Below, piece after piece: positions 10,786 through 21,281 of a stretch of 64,000 nucleotides of DNA (positions are counted from its first letter, which is position 1; each line of letters opens with the position of its first letter). The position numbers and the translations under genes were made by a program. Source of the stretch: Nitzschia sp. DOCU1 (Eukaryota; Bacillariophyta; Bacillariophyceae; Bacillariales; Bacillariaceae); contig OX595989.1 of NCBI GenBank assembly GCA_951394045.1, forward strand, positions 1,178,001 to 1,242,000, given 5' to 3'. Under the pieces are notes generated by a model. The model was given only the letters and a program-made list of their open reading frames with translations, did not search any database and was not told the DNA's origin.

Positions 10786-12348
10786 CTACCACATTGCATT
10801 CGATTGGCCTCCACCACCTTGCTGCATGGACCCTCCCCGAAATTGTGGGCCGTTGTTCGCAAGGCGAGGCACCGACCGCGAAATTCCCATCTTATGCTTG
10901 ACACCTCCAATTGTACCGCGTTTCACCGGAAGCAACGCACCCAAAGAATCATCAGAGGGGTTTCGCGGCATGCGCTTCATGTGCATCAAATTCTCCCGGC
11001 TAAGCGACCCTTGCTTGCTGCGACTTCGTACCATACCCCCCTTGGCAGCTCGCAACAAATGGTTGTCAGAGACGTGTCTGGGCAAGATTCCAGAAGTCTT
11101 GAAGGAGTTTGCATTCGGATCATCTCCCCATGTTGCATTGCCACTATTGGCGCCGTGCGAACTGAGACCTCCTCGCATGTGCGCTCCAGAATCCGAACGA
11201 GCCAAAAGGCTGCGTGCAGATAACTTTCGAACCATATCTTGACTGGCTGTCGTTCTGTCCATGGCGCCAAAGAGAGGGTTTTGATTGCGGTTACCACTGA
11301 GTAAGGGGTTATTGAAATTCATGGGACCCTCTGAAAATATGCTGGCCGCTTTGGGGGCACCCATTACGTTCGCGCCGATCATGCTCCTTCCAGCAGACGC
11401 CGCAGGAGCCGACGGCTGGGACTTCTGGTTTTTTCTCAGGAAACTCGTCAAAGGCGTTTCACCCGAGCCACCCATGCTACCAACAGAGGCGACAGCAGCG
11501 GGCTTTTGTTGCTGTCGTAGCATGTTTTGCATTTGCGACATGCCACCGGACATGAGAAAAGGGTTCCCAGAAGTGACATTGGCCGGCATGGGCATGCCAC
11601 CACCGACATTCATGTTCTGCCTGTTATTAATTTCATTCAATCGGCTAAGCAACTTCATTTTTTCTTGTTCTAGGTCCATTCCGCCGAGTTGATTCATGCC
11701 TTGCATAGCATTGTTATTGGTATGATTCGAAGCTCCCTGCATCACAGCGTTGTCGACCATACGTTGAAGTGCATCTACTTCTGCAGCCATCTCTTGCACA
11801 GTGTTTTGAGTGGTCATTTGCTGGTACATTCTCTGTTGCTGCGGTTCTGGCATCATCATCATGCCACTGTTGCTGTTGTCCACAATACTCATACGCTTGA
11901 CACTGGAGCTGAGCGTTCCCAAAAGAGGATCTGGCTGGGCATCGGCCATCATCCTCTGGTCATATCTATTGTTTTGATAGTTTTGATTGCCATTAGACAA
12001 GGGACGTGTCGGAATCTGGATATTTTCTTCTTTTGCAATAATCCCAAGAAGCTGCTCGACTTGATCGTCGTTAACTTCCATAATGGGCATTGTGGCTAAT
12101 TTGTCGAGCGAACCGTCCGAACCGCCAAGTCCACTAAGGTCAAAATCCTCAGGGTTGATCATCTTATCAATATCAGAATCATTAAGATTCAAATCAACCC
12201 CTGCCACCTCCTCGTTGAGCATCTGATCGAGTTGGGCACTGTCCATTATATTGTTGTAATCGTCCCCGTCGAAATCAATTTTGGACGTTTCAGGGAACCC
12301 CCCATCGCTTTCAGAAAGGAAATTATTAAAACCTAGCGGGTCCATCAT
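10786..12348 (-). CDS. Q/N/M-rich low-complexity protein, unknown
   Basis: Single exon, 520 aa from the MMDPLGFNNFL start; the frame is open to 12420 but the extra residues look like leader. The first 120 residues are acidic (DFDGDDYNNIMD, DLNLNDSDIDKMINPEDFD), as in activation domains. The middle is rich in Asn, Gln and Met. The C-terminus is basic with RS-type phosphosites (VRSRSKQGSLSREN, KMGISRSVPRL) and a Gly/Gln tail. No folded domain is recognised. Composition suggests a nuclear or RNP-associated regulator, but that is inference only. Confidence 0.6.
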   Translation of the reverse strand: MMDPLGFNNFLSESDGGFPETSKIDFDGDDYNNIMDSAQLDQMLNEEVAGVDLNLNDSDIDKMINPEDFDLSGLGGSDGSLDKLATMPIMEVNDDQVEQLLGIIAKEENIQIPTRPLSNGNQNYQNNRYDQRMMADAQPDPLLGTLSSSVKRMSIVDNSNSGMMMMPEPQQQRMYQQMTTQNTVQEMAAEVDALQRMVDNAVMQGASNHTNNNAMQGMNQLGGMDLEQEKMKLLSRLNEINNRQNMNVGGGMPMPANVTSGNPFLMSGGMSQMQNMLRQQQKPAAVASVGSMGGSGETPLTSFLRKNQKSQPSAPAASAGRSMIGANVMGAPKAASIFSEGPMNFNNPLLSGNRNQNPLFGAMDRTTASQDMVRKLSARSLLARSDSGAHMRGGLSSHGANSGNATWGDDPNANSFKTSGILPRHVSDNHLLRAAKGGMVRSRSKQGSLSRENLMHMKRMPRNPSDDSLGALLPVKRGTIGGVKHKMGISRSVPRLANNGPQFRGGSMQQGGGGQSNAMW

Positions 12349-13496
12349 GATTTGTCCGCTGAATGGAGTGCTTGCTAAGATTGGATAGGGTGGCCAAAGT
12401 GATTGCTTTGGACTTCGCAAGTATCCTCTAGCTAGTAGCTATTGATTGTGCTGCTGCTCAAACTTTTCGTTGGCCCGGCGGAGGTGTCGAAGCACAAGCA
12501 GCGCATGAAATGCCGCGAGTAGCTTCTCTCTTGGCTCGCTTCCGTATAATAAATATTTGCGGTTAGAGAATTCAGCTGCCGCTACTATCGGTAGTAGCTG
12601 CGAGGTCACCCGCAAGGGCCTTTTTTCTTCTTTTTTGTGCCACGATCGACGACCCGACTTTTGGAGATTTGGGCACAGAGAGCGAAAGACGCACGGTACA
12701 TAGTGATTCCAGCGAGCTTCTTTACTAATTCCAACGCGCTTCTTTCGCGAAATGCATACAACAGTATGATTCCAGTGTGGCAAAGTCAGTCAGCACGATT
12801 GCATTATCTCATGCGGATTCGTTAGCGAACCAATGAACCGGCAAAGGATGAAATGGTGGTTGAACGATATCCAGTCGTTTCAGCCGCTAATTCGTGCCGT
12901 TTGGTGCATTTTCGGGCCTGTTCCCAACGGAGATATCCAGCTGTTTTGTTTGTGCCCCCCGACACCTACGTTCCATCTACGTTAATTAATTGAAAGAGAA
13001 CTATTAAATCTTTCTCCCGCCGTGTAGCAGGCGAGAATCCAGTGGAAGGGGATCGACGCGACAGCCAACCAAAATTCTCTGTCAACTGGGCGACCTTCTG
13101 TACCTATGATATGTACTTATCCAATTGGGAGGATACCTACCGTAATTTGGGTCAAATAAGTCGTGCAATCGGGTCATCATCGTCATCATTTTCCAAAACG
13201 GAACCTGGTACAGTCTGACTGTAGGGTCTACAGAGTGGTGTATGGTAATGGGAGCTCCATGAGATGGTCTTCGAGGTCATCGCGTCGCGAGGAGCGCCAC
13301 GGAGATCCTCCCCTCGAATGCCTTGGTAGAGGAAAGCCCTTCCCTTCCGCACCACTACTAGTAGCTTGAAGAGCCACGGCATGAGTCTGCCATAATCATC
13401 CCTTCAAACTCTACCGAATCTGCAACAGGAACTCGTCTTATCCGCCCAGCCTTTTGTTAATGTTACCAGCTTCTATTTATATTTGTTGGAGGAAAG
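12349..13496. other. intergenic between divergent genes
   Basis: About 1.1 kb serving the Q/N-rich gene (minus) and the first HMG gene (plus). A perfect inverted repeat lies at 12581-12598. Small ORFs on both strands (12439-12783, 13152-13382) have no protein-like features. Confidence 0.4.
12581..12598. repeat. perfect 7-bp inverted repeat, 4-bp loop
   Basis: GCTACTA-TCGG-TAGTAGC. It sits upstream of the Q/N-rich gene and belongs to the TAGTAG-type motifs recurring in this window's spacers. Confidence 0.6.
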
Positions 13497-14744
13497 ATGA
13501 GTGACGAAGGAAGCAGAACGAAACCTTCAGAGGAGATTGCCGAGGTGGACAGGGAGCTGGAAGATATTCTGGAACATGAAGTCCACTATGATTCTGACGG
13601 GGTGGCTCGGGGTCGCTCCCCTGGACGACCCCCGTCAGCAGGTGGATCTGTAAGCTCCTCGAATAGTGGGTCTCGAGGCAAGCGACGCACGTGGAAAAAG
13701 CCAAAAGATAAGCCAAAGCGACCGCTGAGTGCCTACAATCTTTTCTTCAAGCACGAGCGGACTCGGATCGTGGAAGGCAGACCTGAAGACTGTTCTGCAG
13801 AGGAAACCATTCGATCCATCGAGAATATTTTAACTTCGTCACGTGAAACGAGACGACATCGAAAGACTCATGGTAGAATTAGTTTTGGAGATTTAGCACG
13901 GAAGATTGCAGACAAATGGAAAAATATTGGCGCCGAACAAAAGGCCGTGTTTGAGCACTACGCAGAATTAGACATGAGACGTTACCGAAAGGAAGTTCAG
14001 AACTGGAAAGAAAGGAAGGAAAACGAAACATACTCGAAACAGGAAATGGTGGACGGCAGAGAGTCCTTCAATAACTCGTTTTCCAGCATAGAAAGTGACA
14101 ACCCAGACTTTGGGTTCGACAATTTCACGTCTGGAGACTCGGACAACGCATGGGCTCCAAGAAGGAACTTTTATGACTCGATGAACTCTTCGTTTTCAAG
14201 TGTCGCCTCGGAGCTGAGCTTGGAGCCTATACCGATCGGGGAAATGCTCCGAAATGCAAGGCCGAATTTCCACACTAGCATGCCAAATATCGGCATGGAC
14301 GTTGGCATCCCCGGGTATATTGATGCGGGCAATTCATCGTCCAATATCATGGGCATCAATCAGATGAACCAAGGGATGCATCATTTTGGGCAGCAGTCTC
14401 TGGCAAATATGCACTACAATTCTAATCAAGGAGTTCAAATGGGCAATATGGGACCTCCATTAGTAGTTTCGTCGATGTCGATGAATCCAACTGCCTCGGA
14501 GCTTGAGCAGCTGCGGCAGCAAAATACGCTCCAGCAGCAACAGTTACAGAGACAGCAAGAAATTCTTTTACGTCAACAACAACTCTTACAACAACAATTA
14601 CAGCAGACAAATCAAATGATGAGTAACGCTTCGCTGGGACAAAACGATCAAGGAGGGAGTGGCAATCCTCTACCTTTCGACCAGGATGGTGGGGGTACTG
14701 ATCTCGGTGACTACCTGTCCAATCTGGACCTGTCAAATATCTGA
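13497..14744 (+). CDS. HMG-box protein with insertion in the box (paralogue A)
   Basis: Single exon, 415 aa. The HMG box begins with KKPKDKPKRPLSAYNLFFKH (about residues 68-87) and resumes with RISFGDLARKIADKWKNI and a Y-AELDMRRYRKEV ending. Between helix 1 and helix 2 are about 40 extra residues (EETIRSIENILTSS followed by a basic RETRRHRKTH run). The N-terminus is acidic. The C-terminal half is disordered, with a poly-Gln segment (residues about 340-375). Family role: DNA bending or chromatin binding in the nucleus. A paralogue with the same insertion lies in opposite orientation beyond the CTP synthase gene. Confidence 0.85.
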   Translation: MSDEGSRTKPSEEIAEVDRELEDILEHEVHYDSDGVARGRSPGRPPSAGGSVSSSNSGSRGKRRTWKKPKDKPKRPLSAYNLFFKHERTRIVEGRPEDCSAEETIRSIENILTSSRETRRHRKTHGRISFGDLARKIADKWKNIGAEQKAVFEHYAELDMRRYRKEVQNWKERKENETYSKQEMVDGRESFNNSFSSIESDNPDFGFDNFTSGDSDNAWAPRRNFYDSMNSSFSSVASELSLEPIPIGEMLRNARPNFHTSMPNIGMDVGIPGYIDAGNSSSNIMGINQMNQGMHHFGQQSLANMHYNSNQGVQMGNMGPPLVVSSMSMNPTASELEQLRQQNTLQQQQLQRQQEILLRQQQLLQQQLQQTNQMMSNASLGQNDQGGSGNPLPFDQDGGGTDLGDYLSNLDLSNI

Positions 14745-15041
14745 TTGTTCCATTTTGTTAACGGCAGAGTAATGATTCGTTGGAGGGGTCTGTTGGGTTT
14801 TAAGGCATTTTGTCCTAGCAATCCCCAAGAGCAACGACGTTTCAGGGCGGTGGTGATAGAGGGCGCACATGAGGTAGCTCGTCGTAGGAATAGTAATGTT
14901 GGGGATGATAAGTTTAGTACTTCAGTATTGAATTCCTGGACCCCGTCGTGGTTGACTATTTTGTATTGAGCCATTCAACATAGCTACAGCGTGCGTGTCT
15001 ACTCGATGCACCCCCCGAGTGGCTTCACTCTACTAACATGA

Positions 15042-16703
15042 TTAAGCAGCCTGCTTGGCTAGATACTCGTCCAATTGACCAATCGCCGCCAATACGAGCC
15101 CATGAAAGGGCGGACTGGGGGCCAAAGGACGACTCTTGAATTCGGGGTGATATTGGACTCCAACGTAGTAGGGATGACCAGGAAGCTCCGCAACTTCCAT
15201 ACGCTCTCCAGTCTCGTCACGCCCGACCAACTTCAAGCCTCCGTCATGAATTCGGTCAACGTAGTCGGGGTTTACCTCATAACGGTGACGATGACGTTCG
15301 TGAATAGAGGAAGCATTCTTGTACATGCGTTTCAAAATGCTAGTGCGTCCATCGTCAAAGGTGGGATGCGTGAACTTGGTGACACGAGAACCAAGACGCA
15401 TTGTTCCTCCCATGGTGGTCTTGTCGATTTCTGGCATGAAAAACACAACAGGGTGGGCTGCCTTTTCCTCAAACTCGGTTGAATTGGCGCCCTCCATATT
15501 CAGCACGTTGCGGCAGTACTCTACCACCTGGGCCTGGAACCCAAGGCAGACACCAAGGTATGGCTTGTTGTTCTCACGGCAATGCTGGGCAGCCAATACT
15601 TTGCCGTCAAAGCCCCGAGATCCAAAGCCTCCTGGAACGATGACCCCCTGAGCTTCTTGCAACTTGGTCCAGGCTTCTTCGTTCTTCTCTTCTAGAGCAG
15701 AAGCTTCTACCCATTGAAGGTCCAGCTTGCGGTGGCAAGCAATGGCCGCGTGACGCAGCGCCTTGATAACAGACAAGTAGGAATCCTGAAGGCCAGTGTA
15801 TTTTCCAATCAAACAAATCTGGACCGTCTCGTTCCAGGACGACATCTGGTTGGCCATATCGGCCCAAGGCCCCAAATTCGGAAGCTGCATAGGCAAGTGC
15901 AGCTGTTTCTCCAAAAGCTGGTGCAAATTCTGAGATTGAAGCAATATGGGCACTTGATAGACGTTTGTAACGTCATGCACACTCAGTACATTGCTAGGGG
16001 GCACGTGACAGAAGTCGGAAATCTTTTGCCTGGTCGGCTCTAGCATTTCTTCTGTCGAACGACAAAAGATGATGCTAGGCGAAAGTCCCAACGACCTCAG
16101 GTCTTTCACGCCATGTTGCGTAGGCTTTGTCTTTTGCTCGTCTGAAATAATCGGAACCAGACTAACAAAGCACAAGACAAAGTTCTCTGTCCCGACTCGG
16201 AATTGAAATTGCCTCAAGGCTTCCAAAAAGACAGAGGATTCAATGTCTCCCACAGTTCCTCCCACCTCAATCAAACAAACGTCAGCCTCTTGTCCATCAT
16301 CGCTGGTGGGAACCTTAGCAACACGCTCAATCCAGTCCTGAATTTCATTGGTGATATGCGGAACGACCTGGACTGTCTTTCCGAGATAATCTCCGCGACG
16401 TTCTTTCAAAATGACATGGCGATAAATTTTCCCCGTCGTCAGGTTGTGATCCTGAGTCAAATGAACGTTCAGGAAACGCTCATAGTTTCCTAGGTCCAAG
16501 TCCGTTTCACCCCCGTCATCCAAGACAAAGACTTCCCCATGTTCAAAGGGGCTCATAGTTCCCGCATCGACATTCAAATACGGGTCAATTTTGATGGCAG
16601 TCACTCGCAAGCCACAAGCCTGGAGCAAGCGACCCATCGAGCTGATGGTGACTCCTTTTCCGAGACCACTCACGACACCTCCTGTTACCACGATGTACTT
16701 CAT
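15042..16703 (-). CDS. CTP synthase (glutamine-hydrolysing)
   Basis: Single exon, 553 aa, converting UTP + ATP + glutamine to CTP in pyrimidine synthesis in the cytosol. The canonical start [17 protein letters not shown] at 16703 was chosen; the frame is open upstream to 16892 but that part is not conserved-looking. The synthetase half has the P-loop [24 protein letters not shown], the [19 protein letters not shown] block and [14 protein letters not shown]. The C-terminal class-I glutamine amidotransferase has PGGFGSRG, the nucleophile in YLGVCLGFQ, and YHPEFKSRP supplying His and Glu. Length is normal for the family. Confidence 0.96.
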   Translation of the reverse strand: MKYIVVTGGVVSGLGKGVTISSMGRLLQACGLRVTAIKIDPYLNVDAGTMSPFEHGEVFVLDDGGETDLDLGNYERFLNVHLTQDHNLTTGKIYRHVILKERRGDYLGKTVQVVPHITNEIQDWIERVAKVPTSDDGQEADVCLIEVGGTVGDIESSVFLEALRQFQFRVGTENFVLCFVSLVPIISDEQKTKPTQHGVKDLRSLGLSPSIIFCRSTEEMLEPTRQKISDFCHVPPSNVLSVHDVTNVYQVPILLQSQNLHQLLEKQLHLPMQLPNLGPWADMANQMSSWNETVQICLIGKYTGLQDSYLSVIKALRHAAIACHRKLDLQWVEASALEEKNEEAWTKLQEAQGVIVPGGFGSRGFDGKVLAAQHCRENNKPYLGVCLGFQAQVVEYCRNVLNMEGANSTEFEEKAAHPVVFFMPEIDKTTMGGTMRLGSRVTKFTHPTFDDGRTSILKRMYKNASSIHERHRHRYEVNPDYVDRIHDGGLKLVGRDETGERMEVAELPGHPYYVGVQYHPEFKSRPLAPSPPFHGLVLAAIGQLDEYLAKQAA

Positions 16704-17242
16704 CTTCCAACTGACTGACTGCTTTTGACTGCTGGACAAGAAGATAAATGAGAGCCCGTAGATGGTAGTCCTTGAAGCATGGACGGCCGCCAATGCGATC
16801 ATTGACGGCCATACAAGGTTATCTGGGGTCGTTTCAGAAAAAATAGTGGTGGCAGGCGAAAACCGGCACGCGCGCGAAAATTCTCGAGCCACAATTCGCG
16901 CAGACGACTCGACTCCTCGCGCGAAGATGACTTGATTGATTCCTTCGATTGATTCGACTACTCATAGAGGCTTCTCGCGAGAGCTTGGAAAGACGACTTC
17001 AGCTGCTAGCTACCAGGTTCTCCGGGAAAAGCTCTCTTCAATAGTCAAGTATAGAAATGTTCCAGATCTCGACCGCAGCAAGTATCTGTTTCCGGCGTCG
17101 AGGCCAGTAGTCTGACAGATGCCCTGAGGTGGGTCCCCGCAGTACGGACAAGCTAGCCCACAAGGCTCTGATTGCGTGTAATAACTATAATCTATCATAT
17201 TTGATTCTACGACCGATCGCGTGCAGAGATGAATGACAGGTT
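16704..17242. other. intergenic
   Basis: Promoter of CTP synthase and 3' flank of HMG paralogue B. No gene seen. Confidence 0.4.
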
Positions 17243-18792
17243 TTAAACATCCATGTCCATCGTGCGAAGGTCATGCTCTTGATGCTGCCCATCGGCGTTT
17301 CCCGAGAAATTGTTGACAAAGCCACTGTCGCCACCCCTCTGTTGCATCCCCATACTGAAAGGGCCGTTTAGGCTGCTGTTCTGCTGCTGCATAAAGTTCA
17401 CTTGCCGTTGCAACTGCACGTCACCACCGTGAAAGCCATCAGAGTAGCTTCCCATGCCGAAAGAGTGGGACGATGAGGCAAACCCCGAGCTGTGGCCAGT
17501 GGCTGAGTTAGAGTAGTCTGACACATGGACCGAAGGAGCCTGGAGAGCATCGCCGAGGTTCAGGCTTTCATTCATTGCATTGTTTCCGAACGAAGGAGTT
17601 TGGTTTGGCATCTGATTCATGAACGAGGAGCTTCGGATATCAGAAAAGGAGGAGTGGCCCATGTTCATTCCTCCACCCTGTTGTTGGAGCATCTTTGCCT
17701 GTAGTTGTTGCATCTGAATCTGTTGCTGGAGTTGGCGCTGTTTGAGCTGCAGCTGGCGCATCTGTTCGAGTTGAAGTTCCTGTTGCATTTTCAGTTGCTG
17801 CATCGTCTGTGATTGCTGGGCCTCCGGCACCGGTTGCATATCAAAGCCAGAAGGAATACTGCTGAAAGATTGATGGAAGGCCTGAGACCCCGGAAGGGTG
17901 GACCTCGTCTGCCCACTACTTCTGCCGAGGGTTGTCGACATAAAGTCGCGATTTTCCTCACGAAGTTGCTGACGCAAAATCTGTTGTTGCCTCTGAATCA
18001 TCAAACTCATTGTGTCTGAATGCATCCTACGCTTGCCGGAAGGCGAAGCATCACCGGGTGAGGAATAAGATGAGTTAAAGGATTCGTGCATCGCTCTTGA
18101 ATCACTGGAGCTGCCTTCGTCTGGCAACGAATCAAGGAAGTTTTCAGACGAGGAAGCGGCTGAGTTGAACGAATTGCTCATCGAGTTGATGAAATTATTG
18201 TGCTTGGCCATCGTGTTGGCTTCGGTCTCCATTTCCTTCTTGTCTTTCCAGACCTTCACCTCCCTGCGGTATCGAATCATGTCTACTTCAGCATAGTGAT
18301 CGAAAATCTCCTTGTGCTTTGGGTTGATACCCTTCCACTGATCAGCAATCGCCCTGGCTAGGTCCCCAAAGCTTATCCGACCATGCGATTTTCGGTGCCT
18401 CCTCTTCTCACGGCTCTTCGAGAGGATTGCCTCGATGCTCCTGACTATCTCTTCTGGGGTGGCTTCCTCCACGTGACCCTGGACGATCCTTGATCTTGCA
18501 TGCTCTGTAATTGAACCGAGGAGCGTGTAAGACCCGTGTAAAGTAGTGAGCACTCGAGATCAGGGTTATTCTGGCACTTACGAAAGAAGATATTGTAGGC
18601 ACTCAATGGCCGCTTTGGCTTGTCTTTGGGTTTCCTCCAAGTTCGCTTCTTAGCAACCTTCTCGCCGCTTTCCTCGGTATCGGGAACAGGATTGTCAACA
18701 ACTTCGTCCTTTTGTTCCTCCTCCTCTTCATCCTTTTCTTCGGGCTCGGGGGTCGCAACTTTGCTGGTTTCTTCCTCGGGATTCTTCTCCAT
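17243..18792 (-). CDS. HMG-box protein with insertion in the box (paralogue B)
   Basis: Two exons, 18792-18582 and 18504-17243, giving 490 aa. The intron lies inside the HMG box; the splice restores AYNIFFQHARSRIVQG, colinear with AYNLFFKHERTRIVEG in paralogue A. It carries the same about 40-residue insertion (EEIVRSIEAILSKSREKRRHRK) before RISFGDLARAIADQWKGI. The N-terminus is Glu/Lys-rich and strongly acidic. The C-terminus is Ser/Gln/Met-rich with a long Gln/Met/Leu helix (about residues 290-370). DNA-binding chromatin or transcription protein by family. The box is intronless in A and split in B, so the copies are not very recent, or one arose by retroposition. Confidence 0.85.
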
Positions 18793-21281
18793 AATGATTC
18801 AGGTAGCTATCGTTCAAATTATGACTATGTCTGCGACGGATCTGAAGTTATTTGATTGTTTATGGTTGTTGGGCTCTTGGGCAGGGCGTCTTTTTCCTGA
18901 TTGCTCCTGCGGGCTACAGTACTGGTAAGTCAATTTTGTGGCACTACGAAAGCATGATTCTACAGCAAAGAGGTTTTGCATTGTACCCAATGATCAGGTA
19001 GAAGGGAACCGCGGCTTTCTTGCAGGCCTGCAATATATATGGCAAAAGGTGTTGGAATGCCGTTATTTTATATATGGATCACGATGCCATAGATCTCTGA
19101 GAAATCCCAAGTGTTCCTCGTAGAGTCCCACATAGTTTTCATAGTACTTATAGCTTCGTGCCATATCTATCGATCGTAAATGGGTAAAATCGAACGACGA
19201 GATCGCGCCAATACCCTGTGAGACAAATGGTGAATTAGAAACCGCACAAGCAATGCGACGAATGATGTGGCAACACTTCCCTTCGATGCCATGGCATTGC
19301 ATCACTACGCGGAACACCAGCTTCTTTGAGGCATATTCGATAGGGCTGGGATATTTCGTTACTTACAAAAATGAACAATAGCCCTTCGTCTTGGTGCATT
19401 CTTGCTCGTCTTTTTCCATTCACAGAAGGCACACGGCGTGTCGCACTTCAATGTCTCCCTCATACCTATCACAAGGCAACGTCTGTTTTGAACCGTGCAT
19501 CCGTGTTAGGATGCAGCACCGCGCCAAAAAGTCGTGGTCCATCGACCCTTCCTTGTTGTTGTTCTTCAAAATGAACAATGGATCAGGACACCGTCTCTCG
19601 GCAACAGGCACTGGCTGCATCCTGAACGTGCCTACATGCACAAAAATGATGTACATTTCATGATGATTTGAAGTGCAGTCGGTTTTTATACCGGTGCCAA
19701 CATCTTGTCTCCGCGAAGAAAGACTGATGTGTTGATGCTTTTGATTGCATGGTTTTCATTACATGATTGCATTCTATCATGGATCTACCTTCACCCAGGC
19801 AGAAGCAGTCACTCACGATGCCGACGATCTTCCTGGGGATATTGTTGATCGGCACACCCCGCAACCTCGAGGCGAATTCCGAATCGAAAGTCCCTTTATC
19901 CATTCCGAGACGACTCCAGTTATTCAGAAAGGGAGTTATGAATTGTGGAGTTGTGAACTAGCTCTGAGCAAGTCGTTTCAGATTCTCAATGCTGGAATTC
20001 GATTGACGCTCTTTACATGGCACGGATGCCAGGGCTGTAAACATGGAAATCTCGTACACCTCGGACGAGACCAATGGCAGCACTATTGGAGAACGTTCAT
20101 TTGGGCACGGCAAAGTTATTGTTGCAAATAAACAAACGCCGGGCGGGGGTTGGGGGGCTGCTGTGGCACCAGAGGCGGCAGCACCTACAGTACCCTATTC
20201 GAAAAAGCATAGAAAATGGACCATGGTGACCAAACTTCAGATATCGCCGACCTACTACTACCAGCTTCTAGTACAAAGAACGCTCCCCGCCAGGCAGTGA
20301 GAGTGGTTCTTGGTCTTGGTGGAGTGTGAACTCTAGATCGCATTATACTACTCGGACGAAGGGGCAGTAGATCGTTGGGCTGATCATTGTGGCACTGCAA
20401 GAGGACCATTCCATTGATATGGCGCATGTCTCTCTCTTAACTACTACCCGTACGCTCCTACTAGCTACTAGATACCCGTAGCCCTCGCATTGGTTGCCAT
20501 ATTAAAGACTGTACTGCTGAAGAAGAATCCAAAAGATCGTAGGACTTCTACAAAAGCTATCCGCTGCGGTCGTAAGCACTACTATTACTCTATAGTTCCC
20601 ACTCTTCCCTGCTTTAACTTTGTCACATCATCATACGATACTCGCTCTAGTTCGGAAGTCGGCTTGAACTTCGCGGATAGCGACGGCTCGATCGGGGCGG
20701 GCAGAGTGCGAGATTTTTTGGCAGCCGAAGTCACCATGTGGATCAACAAATAACTCCATTGATCGACGCAGGGTTTCGCTCTTTTAAAAACAAAAATCCC
20801 AATGTTTACATACAGTCATATAAATTTGATTACGCCATTTCTCACCATTTTACATTGGGATTTTGGCCAAAGAAAGATTTTGATGTTGAGTACTAGCTCT
20901 ACAACAGTCCTACTGAAAGGTCTTATTTATTAGGCCAAATATGGTTGCGTTTCATTAAGTACGTCGACAAAATTGCAATTGACACTTAGAGCTATTTTTC
21001 TCGATTTCATTCCCCCCTTCCATAATGGATTAGTCTGGATGATTTTTTAGAGCGCACTGCTTCACAAAAGTGGTGACCGCCCCACATCTTTCCAATCGGG
21101 ATATTATCTCCGACCGATTCAGCTGTGCTTTTCCTCATAAAGGTGCAGTAAACTCCTGTTTTATCGTTTCGAAACAAAAGGAGATAAAATCAACGCAACA
21201 TCAAATTAGTGGACAATGGTTGGTGATCCTGGATTGGGTAGAGCAAGCTCACGAACGAGAAAATCACAGCGCCAGAGACCG
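18793..21281. other. gene-poor region of 2.5 kb
   Basis: No convincing gene. Weak candidates are an 85-codon plus ORF at 20043-20300 (MEISYTSDETNGST...) and a plus ORF at 19745-20131. On the minus strand a possible terminal exon at about 19066-19219 (ending HLGFLRDLWHRDPYIK) is preceded by a good acceptor (TTTGTCTCACAG), with a GTAAGT donor upstream near 19366. No combination gave a recognisable protein. The stretch may hold a decayed or multi-exon lineage-specific gene. CTACTAG motifs cluster at 20260-20470. Confidence 0.35.

Noticed and set aside
12439..12783. 114-aa minus ORF upstream of the Q/N-rich gene
   Set aside because: Basic, low-information translation without conserved motifs, in a promoter-like region.
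15042..16892. 616-aa version of CTP synthase
   Set aside because: The enzyme's conserved first residues MKYIVVTGG begin at 16703; the upstream part reads as untranslated leader.
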